Shown: positions 47,561 through 56,988 of the stretch, piece after piece
Layout: the number at the start of each line of letters is the position of its first letter
Position numbering within the stretch: position 1 is the stretch's first letter
IMG/VR virus record: IMGVR_UViG_3300037264_008423
Span: 124,001 to 188,000 of that record
Source of the DNA: a virus
Reading direction: 5' to 3' (one strand)
DNA: 64,000 bases
Position numbers and translations under genes: made by a program
The notes under the pieces: model-generated
What the model saw: only the letters and a program-made list of their open reading frames with translations
Told to the model about the DNA's origin: nothing
Databases searched by the model: none

Positions 47561-50004
47561 TCCTCGATCCGGTCCAAGGGGGGGCGCTGGCGACGGCGGC
47601 GCAGGCGGTGTCCTGGCCGCTCGCCGCCTTGGTCTTCCTCTGGCCGCCATTCCAGCTTCTCCAGAATGCTCATGGTCATGCTGCGCGGTTCCACGTTGCC
47701 CCGGAAGTGCTGATAGGCGGTCCCATGCCGATTCAGAAATACGAAGTAACGGATGATGTTTTGGGCATACTCGTCGTCCGTGGCGCACAGGCCAATGGCC
47801 ACGTCCACAATTCCCGCCTTCTCAAACGATCCCTGGAAGCTCTTCATGCTGGGCACCGCCAGGTCCACCGTTTCCTTGTTGCACCGGTCGGGCAGGATGA
47901 CCGGGCAGCCAAATTCGGAACCCAGGGCGCGCGCTTCCAGATAAATCTCACCCTGGGCGCGCCACTCGCTGGTCCGCTTGGGATCGGAACTGGGCTTTAC
48001 GGTTTCGGCGAAGTCGATGATGATGGCCTTGGGTTTGACGCCGAAGCGCGCGCTGGCAGTCAGCGCATGGGAGCGGATGTCGCCGCTAATCGTGGCCGCG
48101 CGCGAGGGAAAGCCTTTGATCAGCAGGGTGGAATTAAGCCTTTCGTTGGCCATTTGCAAGGCTTTTTCCGTAAACGTTTTCTTGTTCTGGTAGATCATGT
48201 CAAACGGCAGATCGGTCAGATTGCAGAGACAGCGCACGGCGGCAAGCTCCTGGCTGATCTCGCAGGGATAGTAGAACACGGGGGAGCCGGTGTTCTCGAT
48301 CATGTTCATGGCCAGGTTGATGCAGAAGGCGGTGTTATGGGTGACCGTGAAGTCGCTGTGCAGGTAGCGGCGATTTCCGTCGATTTCTATGCCAAACCAC
48401 TCTTGGTTGCCTACTGGCGCTACTTTTATCGTTGTTCTGTCCGAGGCTTTTTTAGAATCGGTTCCGTGCTTCCTGGCAACCTTGGTTGGAATTTCGCTGA
48501 TTCGGCCCTGAACATAAGTTCTATAGGCGATTGAGAATATCTTTTTTCCTTTTACGATGCATTGGCTGCGAAACGGGCGTATGAAGCTTTTAAAGCCTAA
48601 ACTTCTAGCAAGCCAGCAAGTATCTTCGCATAGCAGTCGGTTTGTGTCTGTAAAAATGAATCCACGGTTATTGGCGTGGCTACCGTCACTGTCAATTAGT
48701 CCGGCCAACAGTCGCAGGCGTGTGGCTTGGCTATTTATTTTGTAAACAAATGGGATATGCTTGTTGCGCAGGAGATTTAAAGCGCGCAGTCCGTTTATGA
48801 TCGGATTTTGGCCTTTGCCCTGTCCAACGAGAGACACCTGCGTGCAGCGCGTTTTCTTTCTATAGGTGGTTACGCGTAACCCTGCCTTAGTGGCAAAGTC
48901 GTGTAGAAAAGGCGTAATTTCCGGGTCATCGTCCCCTACGCTTATAGAAGCTTCATGCGAACTGCCATCCCCAAGCCAAAGACCAAGAAAATAAGGATCT
49001 AACGGCACGCTCACTGCGGGGAAGTCAACTCTGACTTTGTAACCTTTCCAATCTCGGTGGAAGTTTGCTGATTTTTTCGCATAGTCTTCAGCCGTAATCT
49101 CCAGAATTTCACCCAAGTGATACCTGTCTGTAAACCTTCCAACCGGCACCGTGCCCGGTGGTCTTTTCACACAGAGAATGTGGTCGTGGGTGACCGTATA
49201 GCTGTCGCCGTTTGCTTGGGTGACCCGATACATAGGGGCGCAGCCCCGGCCACAACTAAGCACGTTGCGGGGTGTTCCGTCGTCTCCCATGATTTTATCT
49301 CCGGGAGCAAGCTGGCAAATTTGTTTAATGGTGCCGTCAAACATTAGTATCTGCGTGTCAGGGCTTTCACATTTATATCTTTTAGGCGGAGCTAAAATTG
49401 CAATGAGCCAGCCGGGACCCCAGCCAAAGGGCCAGATGCGGTCCAGATCTCCAAAGCCAGTCTGGATGCCGTAGTCGCGCTTGGTCACGGTGTCCAGGAC
49501 CAGTTGGATGTCGCTCTCCCCGGATTTGATGCGGTAGCCAATGTCTTTGAGGTTCTGCCCCACTTTGAGCGCGTCCTCGAACAGTTTGGTAAACCCACCA
49601 GGGGGAGCCTCACCGGTTTTGTGGTAATTGATGGCTTTGTCGCAGGCGATGTAGAGGGCGCGCTCCCGCGCGAACTCCACGGTCTTTTCCACCGCGTAAT
49701 CCACGTCCGACGTGTCCAGCGTGGTGATCTTGCGCACAAAGGCCATGATGTTGCCTTCCTCCTTGGCGTCGGAGGACCGCAAGATGGCGTCGTAAACAAT
49801 TTGGCTGAGGGCTTCAGGCTGAGGGAAACGTCCGTTTTTATTCCAGTAGGCGAAGAGCGCGCGCGCTGTGGCCACACGCGGCACGCTGGTAAAATAGGCG
49901 GAGTTCAACGTTCCCGCGTTGTGCATGAACCTTTCCGGGTGCGCGATAATCGACGCCAGGAGCAGGTCTTGGAACGAACCGTCGTATGAGTATTTTTCAA
50001 ACAT
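47557..50004 (-). CDS. dnaB: DnaB-type replicative helicase containing an intein
   Basis: 815 residues from ATG 50004; 469 after intein removal. The N-terminal helical domain (YSYDGSFQDLLLASIIAHPE) and linker (DIGYRIKSGESDIQLVLDTV) resemble phage DnaB/gp41 helicases. After splicing, the Walker A region reads AILAPPKRYKTAFCINLAMN, with Tyr where Gly is usual. Walker B is AIIIDFAETVKP. RCNKETVDLAVPSMKSFQGS fits the later ATPase motif. The C-terminus is Arg-rich. It unwinds DNA at the fork, probably with the polymerase encoded 1 kb away. Convergent overlap with the 40-residue gene. Confidence 0.85.
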   Translation of the reverse strand: MFEKYSYDGSFQDLLLASIIAHPERFMHNAGTLNSAYFTSVPRVATARALFAYWNKNGRFPQPEALSQIVYDAILRSSDAKEEGNIMAFVRKITTLDTSDVDYAVEKTVEFARERALYIACDKAINYHKTGEAPPGGFTKLFEDALKVGQNLKDIGYRIKSGESDIQLVLDTVTKRDYGIQTGFGDLDRIWPFGWGPGWLIAILAPPKRYKCESPDTQILMFDGTIKQICQLAPGDKIMGDDGTPRNVLSCGRGCAPMYRVTQANGDSYTVTHDHILCVKRPPGTVPVGRFTDRYHLGEILEITAEDYAKKSANFHRDWKGYKVRVDFPAVSVPLDPYFLGLWLGDGSSHEASISVGDDDPEITPFLHDFATKAGLRVTTYRKKTRCTQVSLVGQGKGQNPIINGLRALNLLRNKHIPFVYKINSQATRLRLLAGLIDSDGSHANNRGFIFTDTNRLLCEDTCWLARSLGFKSFIRPFRSQCIVKGKKIFSIAYRTYVQGRISEIPTKVARKHGTDSKKASDRTTIKVAPVGNQEWFGIEIDGNRRYLHSDFTVTHNTAFCINLAMNMIENTGSPVFYYPCEISQELAAVRCLCNLTDLPFDMIYQNKKTFTEKALQMANERLNSTLLIKGFPSRAATISGDIRSHALTASARFGVKPKAIIIDFAETVKPSSDPKRTSEWRAQGEIYLEARALGSEFGCPVILPDRCNKETVDLAVPSMKSFQGSFEKAGIVDVAIGLCATDDEYAQNIIRYFVFLNRHGTAYQHFRGNVEPRSMTMSILEKLEWRPEEDQGGERPGHRLRRRRQRPPLDRIED
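48334..49371 (-). mobile_element. intein with LAGLIDADG endonuclease in the helicase Walker A
   Basis: Residues 212-557 of the helicase gene. Block A starts CESPDTQILMFDG at Cys212; block B is SYTVTHDHIL. The two LAGLIDADG helices are YFLGLWLGDGSS (residues 338-349) and RLLAGLIDSDGSH (431-443). Block F/G reads YLHSDFTVTHN with Asn557, followed by the +1 Thr558. Codons were checked: TGT at 49371-49369, AAC at 48336-48334, ACC next. The insertion splits K and T of the P-loop, the same site used by many DnaB inteins. Self-splicing and homing are predicted. Confidence 0.9.
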
Positions 50005-50026
50005 AGCCAGGCCACACAGAACGAAA

Positions 50027-51088
50027 TCAACCAGGTCGATGGTCGTAGAGGGATGGATAGCCTTGGACCAGGTTCAGGCACTCGTAGTGCTGAATAGCGG
50101 CGGCCAGCCAGATCCAGACCTTAACGGGATCGGTAAACGTGGTTGCGCTGTCGGCCAGGAAGTCGTCCGTTTGAAACCCGCGCAGGGCCAGGACGCGCGT
50201 AACGGCTTCCGGGAAAACTCTCTGGCGCATGTGGAACAGGGCTACCGCCTGCGTGGGGTGGGTTTTAAGCTTGCCCAGGATGTGCGCCACTTGCCAGCGA
50301 TGCCGCCGAAAAACTTCGGGGACCTCTTTTTGTTTTCGCTCCAAGTGCGCGGACAGCACATCGTGGAAGTAGGAAGGCTCCAGCGCCAGCCAGCAGGGGT
50401 GCAGTTGAAGCTCCCTGGATTGGTAAAGCTGCCCGGTGATCTGGCCCGACCGGAACAGCTTATAGCCGATAATCCAGGAGCCTGCGGTGATTTCAGAGCT
50501 AAGGAGCAAGCTTTCAAAATCCTGCTTGGCGATCTCTGTTCCCATCATCCGGTCAAGGCTGCGGATGTCAAACGTTCCGTATTGACGCTGACAGGCCGCC
50601 GCGAAGACTTTGACCTGGCGCACGGCATGCTCCGTGGTCAAGACTCTGGCGTGGAAATTTTCATCGGGCCGGGACTGCGCCCAGCCGGTCATGTTGGCCA
50701 GGATAAACAGTTTAACAGAAGTGCCACTCTGGCGCGCCCTGGCCAGGACCAGATCGCGCTGGCGGCCCACCCGACCGGGCGCTCGGTGCTCGAAGACCCA
50801 TTCGTGGCATAGCGCGTAAACATGTTCCAGGTCCGCCGCGTCGGGGTCCAGGCTGTAAACATCTCCGTGCTCGTAGCGATGCAGGGTATAGGGCACAAAG
50901 TTAAACTCGGCCCGGTGGAGGGGCACGCGCCGCGCCAAGTGGCCCATGAGTTCCGCGCAGGCGGCGCGATGGGGGCATACGGGACAGGCGGGGTTATCCC
51001 GGTTTTGTTCCAGCCCGAAGCAGGGCAGCGGCGGATCGTAGGCTTGTCTTTCCACAGCCTTAAAGAACGATTTGGTTCTAGCCCTCAT
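50027..51088 (-). CDS. hypothetical replication-region protein with Cys cluster
   Basis: 353 residues from ATG 51088. An N-terminal metal-binding patch, CPVCPHRAACAELMG (residues about 34-48), is followed by a helical protein with HRYEHGDVYSLDPDAADLEH and several Trp-rich helices (WIWLAAAIQHYECLNLVQGY). It lies between the helicase and polymerase genes, so a role in replication (primase-associated or loader-like) is possible but unsupported by a motif. Its start codon overlaps the polymerase start on the other strand. Confidence 0.55.
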   Translation of the reverse strand: MRARTKSFFKAVERQAYDPPLPCFGLEQNRDNPACPVCPHRAACAELMGHLARRVPLHRAEFNFVPYTLHRYEHGDVYSLDPDAADLEHVYALCHEWVFEHRAPGRVGRQRDLVLARARQSGTSVKLFILANMTGWAQSRPDENFHARVLTTEHAVRQVKVFAAACQRQYGTFDIRSLDRMMGTEIAKQDFESLLLSSEITAGSWIIGYKLFRSGQITGQLYQSRELQLHPCWLALEPSYFHDVLSAHLERKQKEVPEVFRRHRWQVAHILGKLKTHPTQAVALFHMRQRVFPEAVTRVLALRGFQTDDFLADSATTFTDPVKVWIWLAAAIQHYECLNLVQGYPSLYDHRPG

Positions 51089-54000
51089 GCCAGAAAATGA
51101 GCAAGTCGATGCGGAGACCAAAAAACCACGGGCACCCCTGCGGGTTTTTCGCACCCACGCGGGTGAGCCGGTCAGCTACACGGGGGTCAAAAAGTTTTTT
51201 AAGGACATCATCACCTACCACAACGGCTCCCGGATGGAGGGCAAGCGCGAGCTGGTGGAGCTGGCGGACCCCAACCTGCCGTTAGGCGACCGTCCGCTGA
51301 TACCCGGCAGGCACAGCCCGGTGTGCGCCGCGTGCGGCCTGGACCAGATGGGAGCCAAGCGGCCCTACCTGGAATATGCGGGGCCAGACCGACCGGTGGT
51401 CACGATCCTGGTGGAATGCGTGTCTAAAAGGGACGATGATCGGGGACAGATCGGGGTGGGCAACCCTATCGCCTACCTGTCCAGCCTCATCTACCGGCTG
51501 GAATCGGTCCATAAGGTAAGCCTGGGCGAGATCCGCTGGGTTCCCATCACACGGTGCGCCTACCGGGAGGGAAAACCTCCCAACTACAAAACGAAAGGCA
51601 ATTGGTGCCGTTACCACGCCATCCAAGACCTGATCCTCCATCCGCCCAAAGTGGTCATTCCCGTGGGCACGGACGTGCTGGGCCTTCTATCCCACAAAAG
51701 CAACGCCCAAGACTGGAGCGGACGGCTTTTAACCTGGCGGGGCTGGCCTGATGACTGGCTCACGGAACCGGACTACATACTGGACCGGACCGATCCCGCG
51801 CACAAGGAAGGCACGGTGCGCGGACACCCTATCTTTGGACCGGCCCCCCAGGTAAGGATACCAATGGTGCCACTGCAAAGTCAGCGAATCGTGCTGGCCG
51901 CGCAGAACGAAGTGGTCACCCGGCGCTGGGTGGACCATTTGATTTACGCGCTTAAGGTGGGAAAAATGGAAATCCCGCCTCCCGACTATATCCGGCCCTG
52001 GTATCACCTTAGCCTCGATCCGCAGGAGATTATCCAAATCTTGCAGACGGTGATTCAGTATGCTAATGCGCACCCGCCCTTTCGCGTGGCTTACGACACC
52101 GAAACTACCGGGTTGAAGGCATGGGCTTACTATAAGCGCGTGAGCGCCGATGAGGTCACCCGCTCCGCTGATCCCCGCATTGTGTTCATGATGTTCCGCT
52201 GGGTTAACCCGGAAACACAGCAGCCGGAATCGCTGGGCTTTCCCTGGGACTACCCGGAGAGCGAGCTGAAGCCGTTTTTACAGGCCATCACACCCTACGT
52301 GGTCGAACTGCTGGCCACGGCCAGCATCGTGGGCCACAACTTGACCTTCGATGAATTGTTCACCATCGCGACGGTGGGCACCGAGCCAGCCGAGCACGAG
52401 CCTTTTACGCCGGACGGCGCGCTCAATCCATCCTGGCTGTGGCTGCAAGACCGAATTAACCTGCTCGCAAGCGCGATGGGCTGGGATACCTGGCACATGG
52501 CTTTCACCGTTCAGAAGCGACGCGGGAGCTTGGGTCTGGAAGTCATTACTTATGGCTACGCCCCTGATTTGGCCGGTTACGAGGAGGACATGACCCTGCT
52601 GATTGATCTGCATGGCGATCTGATGAACCCCGCCAATAATAAGGGAGGCCACTACGCCAATTGTCCCAAGCCTCTGTGGGAGACTCACTTAAAACCCTAC
52701 GTGATGGGCGACGTGGAAGCGACCTATCGGGCCAGGGACGCGCTGGCCGTGGAACTGAGCCAGACCCAAGGCTACCGTATCCCGATGGCCAAGCCAGGGG
52801 TTCCCGGACGCTTCCGCTACTACACCTGTCCCAACCGGGAGTGGGTTTACCAAAATATCATGGTCCCCGCCTCGCGAACGCTCACCAAAATAATGGCCAG
52901 GGGTATGCACATCGACGCCGAGGAACTGATCACCCAGGAACAGGTTTACCCCGAACGCGTGGAAGCCGCCAAGCGCGAATTGCGCGACGTGGACCCGGCC
53001 ATTAGCGCCTGGTGCCAGACCAAACTGAGCGAATCCCAGCAGGTGAAAGAGGGCCAGTCCTCCGAGGATCGGGTGCTGTGGGAACTGGATCTGGAAAATA
53101 AAAGTCAGTTGAAGGAGCTGCTGTTCCAGGTCTTAAAGTGTCCCATCCAACGCATGACAAAGAGCGGACGTAAAATTTATGGCGATGAACTCGCTGGCTG
53201 GGAACACCTGGAATGCGCGATCAAGCTCGAATACGCGGCAGTGGACAAATACACCCTGAACCGGCTAGCCGTGGATCACCCCAACCTGCGTCCGCTCCAG
53301 CAATATCGTAAAGAGTTCAAGCTCTATTCCACCTATGTGCGGCCTTTGCGCAACATGATGGCCGAGCGCCTGGACAAAAAGCAGCGGGTCAAGGAGCCAC
53401 ACCTGTCCGTGGACCACTGCATTCATGCTCAATTTATGCTGACCGGGACACGGGGAGGGCGTCTGTCCTGCCGCGACCCCAACCTGCAACAGCTTCCGAA
53501 TGACGGCAAGGTGAAGCGCCTTTTTAGTTCCCGATTTGGCTCTCGTGGCTGTATCTATGCCGCCGATCTCAGCCAGATCGAGCTGCGCCTTATGGCGGCG
53601 GCCTGTGGTGACGCGTCAATGGTTGGCGCGTATTTGAACGATGTTGATCTTCACTCCTTGACCGCCAGCAAAATCGCCTGGAGCGACGGTAAGATCTCCT
53701 ACGAGGAGTTCACGAAGAAGCACATGGAGAAGCTCCAGCACGAGGGCCACGCGGACCAGGCCAAGGATTTGGAACTGAAGCGTAAGATCGCAAAAACCGT
53801 AAACTTTTTAACGGGTTACGGCGGCGGTGCTTTTGGTTTACAAAATGTTCTTGCGAACAACCAGGTTTACATTACGCTGGAAGAGTGCGAGCACATTATC
53901 GACTCGTTCTTTGAAGCTTATCCCGCGCTTCAGCGTTTCCTGGGGGTTTACAAGGATTTCATCTTAACCAACGCGTGCGCCGTGTCGCTCTTTGGCCGGG

Positions 54001-54419
54001 TGCGCTTTTTCGAGGAAGTCCGGGGCGAAGACCAGGAGGCGACCAGCAAGGCGCTTCGCGCTGGCTGCAACCACCTGATTCAAAGCACGGCCAGCGACAT
54101 GATGCTGCTGTGCCTGATCACTATCGAGGCGCTCATGCGCGATGCCGGATTAAATTCCCTGCTGGTTTCCACGGTCCACGACAGCTTGGTTGTGGATGCG
54201 CTGCGCGAAGAGTTGCCGCAGATCCATGACATCGCGTATGGGGTGATGAACGACATCCCCACGGTCATTCAGTCCATGCTGCCTGGCTACGATACGTCCT
54301 GGATGATTGTGCCGCTGGCCGGGGATAGCGAAGTGGGCTTGAACTACCTGGAAACCAATAAAATATCCGGGTCCAACCCGGACTGGGAGGCTCTGCTGCA
54401 ACCCTGGAAGAAGGGATAG
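51087..54419 (+). CDS. polA: family A DNA polymerase with N-terminal UDG-like domain
   Basis: 1110 residues from ATG 51087. Domain 1 (residues about 70-290) resembles family 4 uracil-DNA glycosylase, with four Cys spaced as Fe-S ligands (C80, C83, C157, C174) and PPKVVIPVGTDVLGLL, but it lacks the glycosylase His motif. Domain 2 is a 3'-5' exonuclease: YDTETTG (D337, E339), GHNLTFDE (N418, D422), YVMGDVEATY (D542). Domain 3 is the polymerase: motif A YAADLSQIELRLM (D827), motif B KRKIAKTVNF (K903) then GYGGG, motif C STVHDSLVVD (D1032, with Ser for the usual Glu). It is the replicative polymerase. The upstream start overlaps a divergent gene. Confidence 0.92.
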   Translation: MPENEQVDAETKKPRAPLRVFRTHAGEPVSYTGVKKFFKDIITYHNGSRMEGKRELVELADPNLPLGDRPLIPGRHSPVCAACGLDQMGAKRPYLEYAGPDRPVVTILVECVSKRDDDRGQIGVGNPIAYLSSLIYRLESVHKVSLGEIRWVPITRCAYREGKPPNYKTKGNWCRYHAIQDLILHPPKVVIPVGTDVLGLLSHKSNAQDWSGRLLTWRGWPDDWLTEPDYILDRTDPAHKEGTVRGHPIFGPAPQVRIPMVPLQSQRIVLAAQNEVVTRRWVDHLIYALKVGKMEIPPPDYIRPWYHLSLDPQEIIQILQTVIQYANAHPPFRVAYDTETTGLKAWAYYKRVSADEVTRSADPRIVFMMFRWVNPETQQPESLGFPWDYPESELKPFLQAITPYVVELLATASIVGHNLTFDELFTIATVGTEPAEHEPFTPDGALNPSWLWLQDRINLLASAMGWDTWHMAFTVQKRRGSLGLEVITYGYAPDLAGYEEDMTLLIDLHGDLMNPANNKGGHYANCPKPLWETHLKPYVMGDVEATYRARDALAVELSQTQGYRIPMAKPGVPGRFRYYTCPNREWVYQNIMVPASRTLTKIMARGMHIDAEELITQEQVYPERVEAAKRELRDVDPAISAWCQTKLSESQQVKEGQSSEDRVLWELDLENKSQLKELLFQVLKCPIQRMTKSGRKIYGDELAGWEHLECAIKLEYAAVDKYTLNRLAVDHPNLRPLQQYRKEFKLYSTYVRPLRNMMAERLDKKQRVKEPHLSVDHCIHAQFMLTGTRGGRLSCRDPNLQQLPNDGKVKRLFSSRFGSRGCIYAADLSQIELRLMAAACGDASMVGAYLNDVDLHSLTASKIAWSDGKISYEEFTKKHMEKLQHEGHADQAKDLELKRKIAKTVNFLTGYGGGAFGLQNVLANNQVYITLEECEHIIDSFFEAYPALQRFLGVYKDFILTNACAVSLFGRVRFFEEVRGEDQEATSKALRAGCNHLIQSTASDMMLLCLITIEALMRDAGLNSLLVSTVHDSLVVDALREELPQIHDIAYGVMNDIPTVIQSMLPGYDTSWMIVPLAGDSEVGLNYLETNKISGSNPDWEALLQPWKKG

Positions 54420-54429
54420 TAATTAGAGT

Positions 54430-55344
54430 GTGAATGCGAGATTGATCATCGAAAAGTTGGCGGCTCTGGATGAAGCACCGGTCGCACCAGAAGTTGAGCC
54501 GGATGTGAAACCGGGAGTGGAGCCAGATGCGCCTCCCGCGCCGTCACGTCCCAGGCGGACTGAACCGGCGCGGCCCACGCGCCCTTCCCCCAGCCCGTGG
54601 ACGGTGCCCCCGGACTACGAGCCGGGCACTTTTCCGAGGCCCAAGGCGGAGGACGAATCCGAATCGATTGAATCCTGGCTGGAAGTGACCCAGCAGCCGA
54701 TCCGCGATTGGGAGTGGGATGGCAATCATCTGCGATTGATCATGCTGGACGGCTCCGTGGAGACCTACACCCGCGATCAACTGTCTGAATTTGGCGTGTT
54801 TGACTCCGGGGAAAGCCAGGCTTTCGCGGAGAGCCAGGACGACGATGATGACGACGCTGGCCAGGCGGAGGCAGAAGAGGATGATACCGAGGATGAAGAG
54901 GGCGCTGCCGAGAGTCCTTTTGGCGATGAGGGAGAGAGCTTAGATTCCTGCCCTTGTCCCGCTGGAGCGCCTTCCGGGCCGGACAGCACCATCCAGAGCA
55001 TTCTAGGGGGTGAGGACACGCAAGTTATCACCGGCGAGCCAGCCGAGCGCCTCGCCTCGGCGGTGAGTGACGTAGTTTCGGCGATTATCGGATTGGTCAC
55101 CGGCGACAGTCCGCCTGCGGGTGATCCCACAGGTGATTCCGCCTGCGGCGCGGCTTCAGGAGAATTAGATTTGGCCGCCTCGGATCAGCGGCCCGACGAG
55201 GATTACGACCAGGGCCAACTGGCCCAAGGCGTCGAAGTGGAGCAGGAGCACACCCAGGACATGGACGAGGCCAAAAAGATCGCCAAAGACCACCTGGACG
55301 AGGACCCGCGTTACTACACCAAACTTAACCAGATGGAGGGCTGA
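54430..55344 (+). CDS. acidic protein with DUF5661-like C-terminus
   Basis: 304 residues from GTG 54430. The N-terminus (MNARLIIEKLAALDEAPVAP) is followed by a Pro-rich stretch, a small beta unit (RDWEWDGNHLRLIMLDGSVE), an extremely acidic region (FAESQDDDDDDAGQAEAEED) and AESPFGDEGES. The C-terminus EVEQEHTQDMDEAKKIAKDH then LDEDPRYYTKLNQMEG is a motif I know from structural proteins of large phages. Probably a head or assembly protein. Coupled to the next gene by TGATG. Confidence 0.6.
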   Translation: MNARLIIEKLAALDEAPVAPEVEPDVKPGVEPDAPPAPSRPRRTEPARPTRPSPSPWTVPPDYEPGTFPRPKAEDESESIESWLEVTQQPIRDWEWDGNHLRLIMLDGSVETYTRDQLSEFGVFDSGESQAFAESQDDDDDDAGQAEAEEDDTEDEEGAAESPFGDEGESLDSCPCPAGAPSGPDSTIQSILGGEDTQVITGEPAERLASAVSDVVSAIIGLVTGDSPPAGDPTGDSACGAASGELDLAASDQRPDEDYDQGQLAQGVEVEQEHTQDMDEAKKIAKDHLDEDPRYYTKLNQMEG

Positions 55345-56585
55345 TGCGCGCTTGGGAAATCATCGAGGCCATCGACGACCCCAGCGGCCTGATCCACCCG
55401 GAAAAGCATCAGGCCATCGGCGGTCGCACCCACCCGCTGGGCAGGCACCCCGCTTACCCGGAGCACACGCCTGGACCCGAGGAGCGCACGACCAACTACG
55501 AGGAAGTGCTGGCCAGCCGTCAATGGCAGAAGATTTTGCAAAAGGGCCAGCGTTACCTGGGGGTTCCCTTGACGCGGCAAGCGTTGCCGGTTATCCAGCG
55601 CAAGCTGATCCAGGCCATGCAGTTGATTGCCCAGGCGGAGGCCGAGCATAAGGAGGAGCTGGAAGCCCTGGCCATCGAGCTGGTGTTCGAGCTGCCGGAG
55701 TTTAAAAGCGCCCGGCAAGCGTATGAGTCCAACCAGATTGTCATTGACGCTCAACTGACCGATGAACCCAGTCTGGAGGGGACCCTGACGAGCGACGAGC
55801 CGGAGGCTCAGGCTCCCCTGCACCAAGAGCGAACGCCTGCTGAAAAAGAGTGGATCAACAAGATGATCCAGCGGCGGCACTTTACCAACGCCATGATCCA
55901 AGGCTCCGCTGTCTCCAACAACTACCTGTTCGAGTTGGCTGGGCAAGCCCTGGACCGCATTCATCCTCAACTGCGCCAAGCCTATGGCACGCTCATGGTC
56001 GCCACGGAGACCGGCTACTGGATGTTCCCGCAAAGCGCCGTCATTCAAGGGGCGCGCGCTCAAACTCAGGTAGGTTCCACCAAAGTGGATTTTACGGACG
56101 AGCAGGAAATGGACCAGGACGAGCCGGAGGCTACCCCCGCCCAGCGCCGACCTAAAGTAAGCGCCCAGGCGCTTCATTTTCCCGTTTTGATTCAGGAAAT
56201 CATCAAAGGCTTGACGGAATTAGCCTCGCTGCCCAGCCTGCCGCGTGACCCGGATGAACGCCAGGAAGTCATGAACAAAGCCGACCTGGTGGACATGGAG
56301 GCGTGGCACATGATCCTGGGTCCACAGCTTTGGGACCAGTTCGTGGCCGCTACGGACGCCGAAAACGAGCGCGAGCTGACTTTTCACCTTTATCGCTATA
56401 TCCAACAGATGGATGTGGACCAGTTCAACTCTTTCATGCGCGAAATCTACGCCAAGACACCCAGGGGCATCCAATTGTTGCGCCAACTGGCGCAGCGGGT
56501 AAAGGCGGATCTACAGGCGTACGAGGAGGGCCAGGCAGGCATGGGTGAGTCCGTGCGCTGGCTGATTCGCGCGCTCATTGATTAA
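55344..56585 (+). CDS. conserved phage structural/assembly protein
   Basis: 413 residues from ATG 55344. RRHFTNAMIQGSAVSNNYLF then ELAGQALDRIHPQLRQAYGT, GYWMFPQSA and HFPVLIQEIIKGLTELASLP form a pattern present in virion-associated proteins of T4-like and jumbo phages. The second half (LVDMEAWHMILGPQLWDQFV, IYAKTPRGIQLLRQLAQRVK) is helical. The N-terminus (MRAWEIIEAIDDPSG) resembles a short tag. The stop overlaps that of the convergent membrane protein gene (TTAA). Confidence 0.6.
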   Translation: MRAWEIIEAIDDPSGLIHPEKHQAIGGRTHPLGRHPAYPEHTPGPEERTTNYEEVLASRQWQKILQKGQRYLGVPLTRQALPVIQRKLIQAMQLIAQAEAEHKEELEALAIELVFELPEFKSARQAYESNQIVIDAQLTDEPSLEGTLTSDEPEAQAPLHQERTPAEKEWINKMIQRRHFTNAMIQGSAVSNNYLFELAGQALDRIHPQLRQAYGTLMVATETGYWMFPQSAVIQGARAQTQVGSTKVDFTDEQEMDQDEPEATPAQRRPKVSAQALHFPVLIQEIIKGLTELASLPSLPRDPDERQEVMNKADLVDMEAWHMILGPQLWDQFVAATDAENERELTFHLYRYIQQMDVDQFNSFMREIYAKTPRGIQLLRQLAQRVKADLQAYEEGQAGMGESVRWLIRALID

Positions 56586-56980
56586 ACTTTGACCTCCACT
56601 ACCGCGCCACAGTGTTCGCATTTGTAGCGCATTTCCGTTTTACCGTTCGCCGATTGCACGCGGGTCGCCGCGCTCTTAATGCTTTTCCGGCACGCGCCGC
56701 AAAGCAGGACAAAATCCGCAGGAATTTCCGGCTGCGGCTTGGGGGGTGGGGCCGGGCTGGGTTCCGGTTCTAGCGGGGGTAGGACTTGAGCGGCGGGAGC
56801 ATTAATCGAAATCGAGGAAGTGGTGACAGGCTCAGCCGGGTTCATCCAGACATGTGTCTGCGTCGCGGACCGGCTGCCCCGCACGAAGTCGTAAGCCAAT
56901 TTTAGCAGGACCACGGTCAAGGTCAATAGCCAGGCTGCGCCGCAGATCCAAAAAGTTTGAGCGCAAATATTTTTAAGCAT
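56582..56980 (-). CDS. membrane-anchored zinc-ribbon protein
   Basis: 132 residues from ATG 56980. One N-terminal membrane helix (FWICGAAWLLTLTVVLLKLA), a Pro-rich linker (PPLEPEPSPAPPPKPQPEIP) and a C-terminal zinc ribbon, LLCGACRKSI...YKCEHCGAVV. The ribbon would lie in the cytoplasm if the N-terminus is out. Function unknown. Confidence 0.6.
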   Translation of the reverse strand: MLKNICAQTFWICGAAWLLTLTVVLLKLAYDFVRGSRSATQTHVWMNPAEPVTTSSISINAPAAQVLPPLEPEPSPAPPPKPQPEIPADFVLLCGACRKSIKSAATRVQSANGKTEMRYKCEHCGAVVEVKV

Positions 56981-56988
56981 AATTATTT

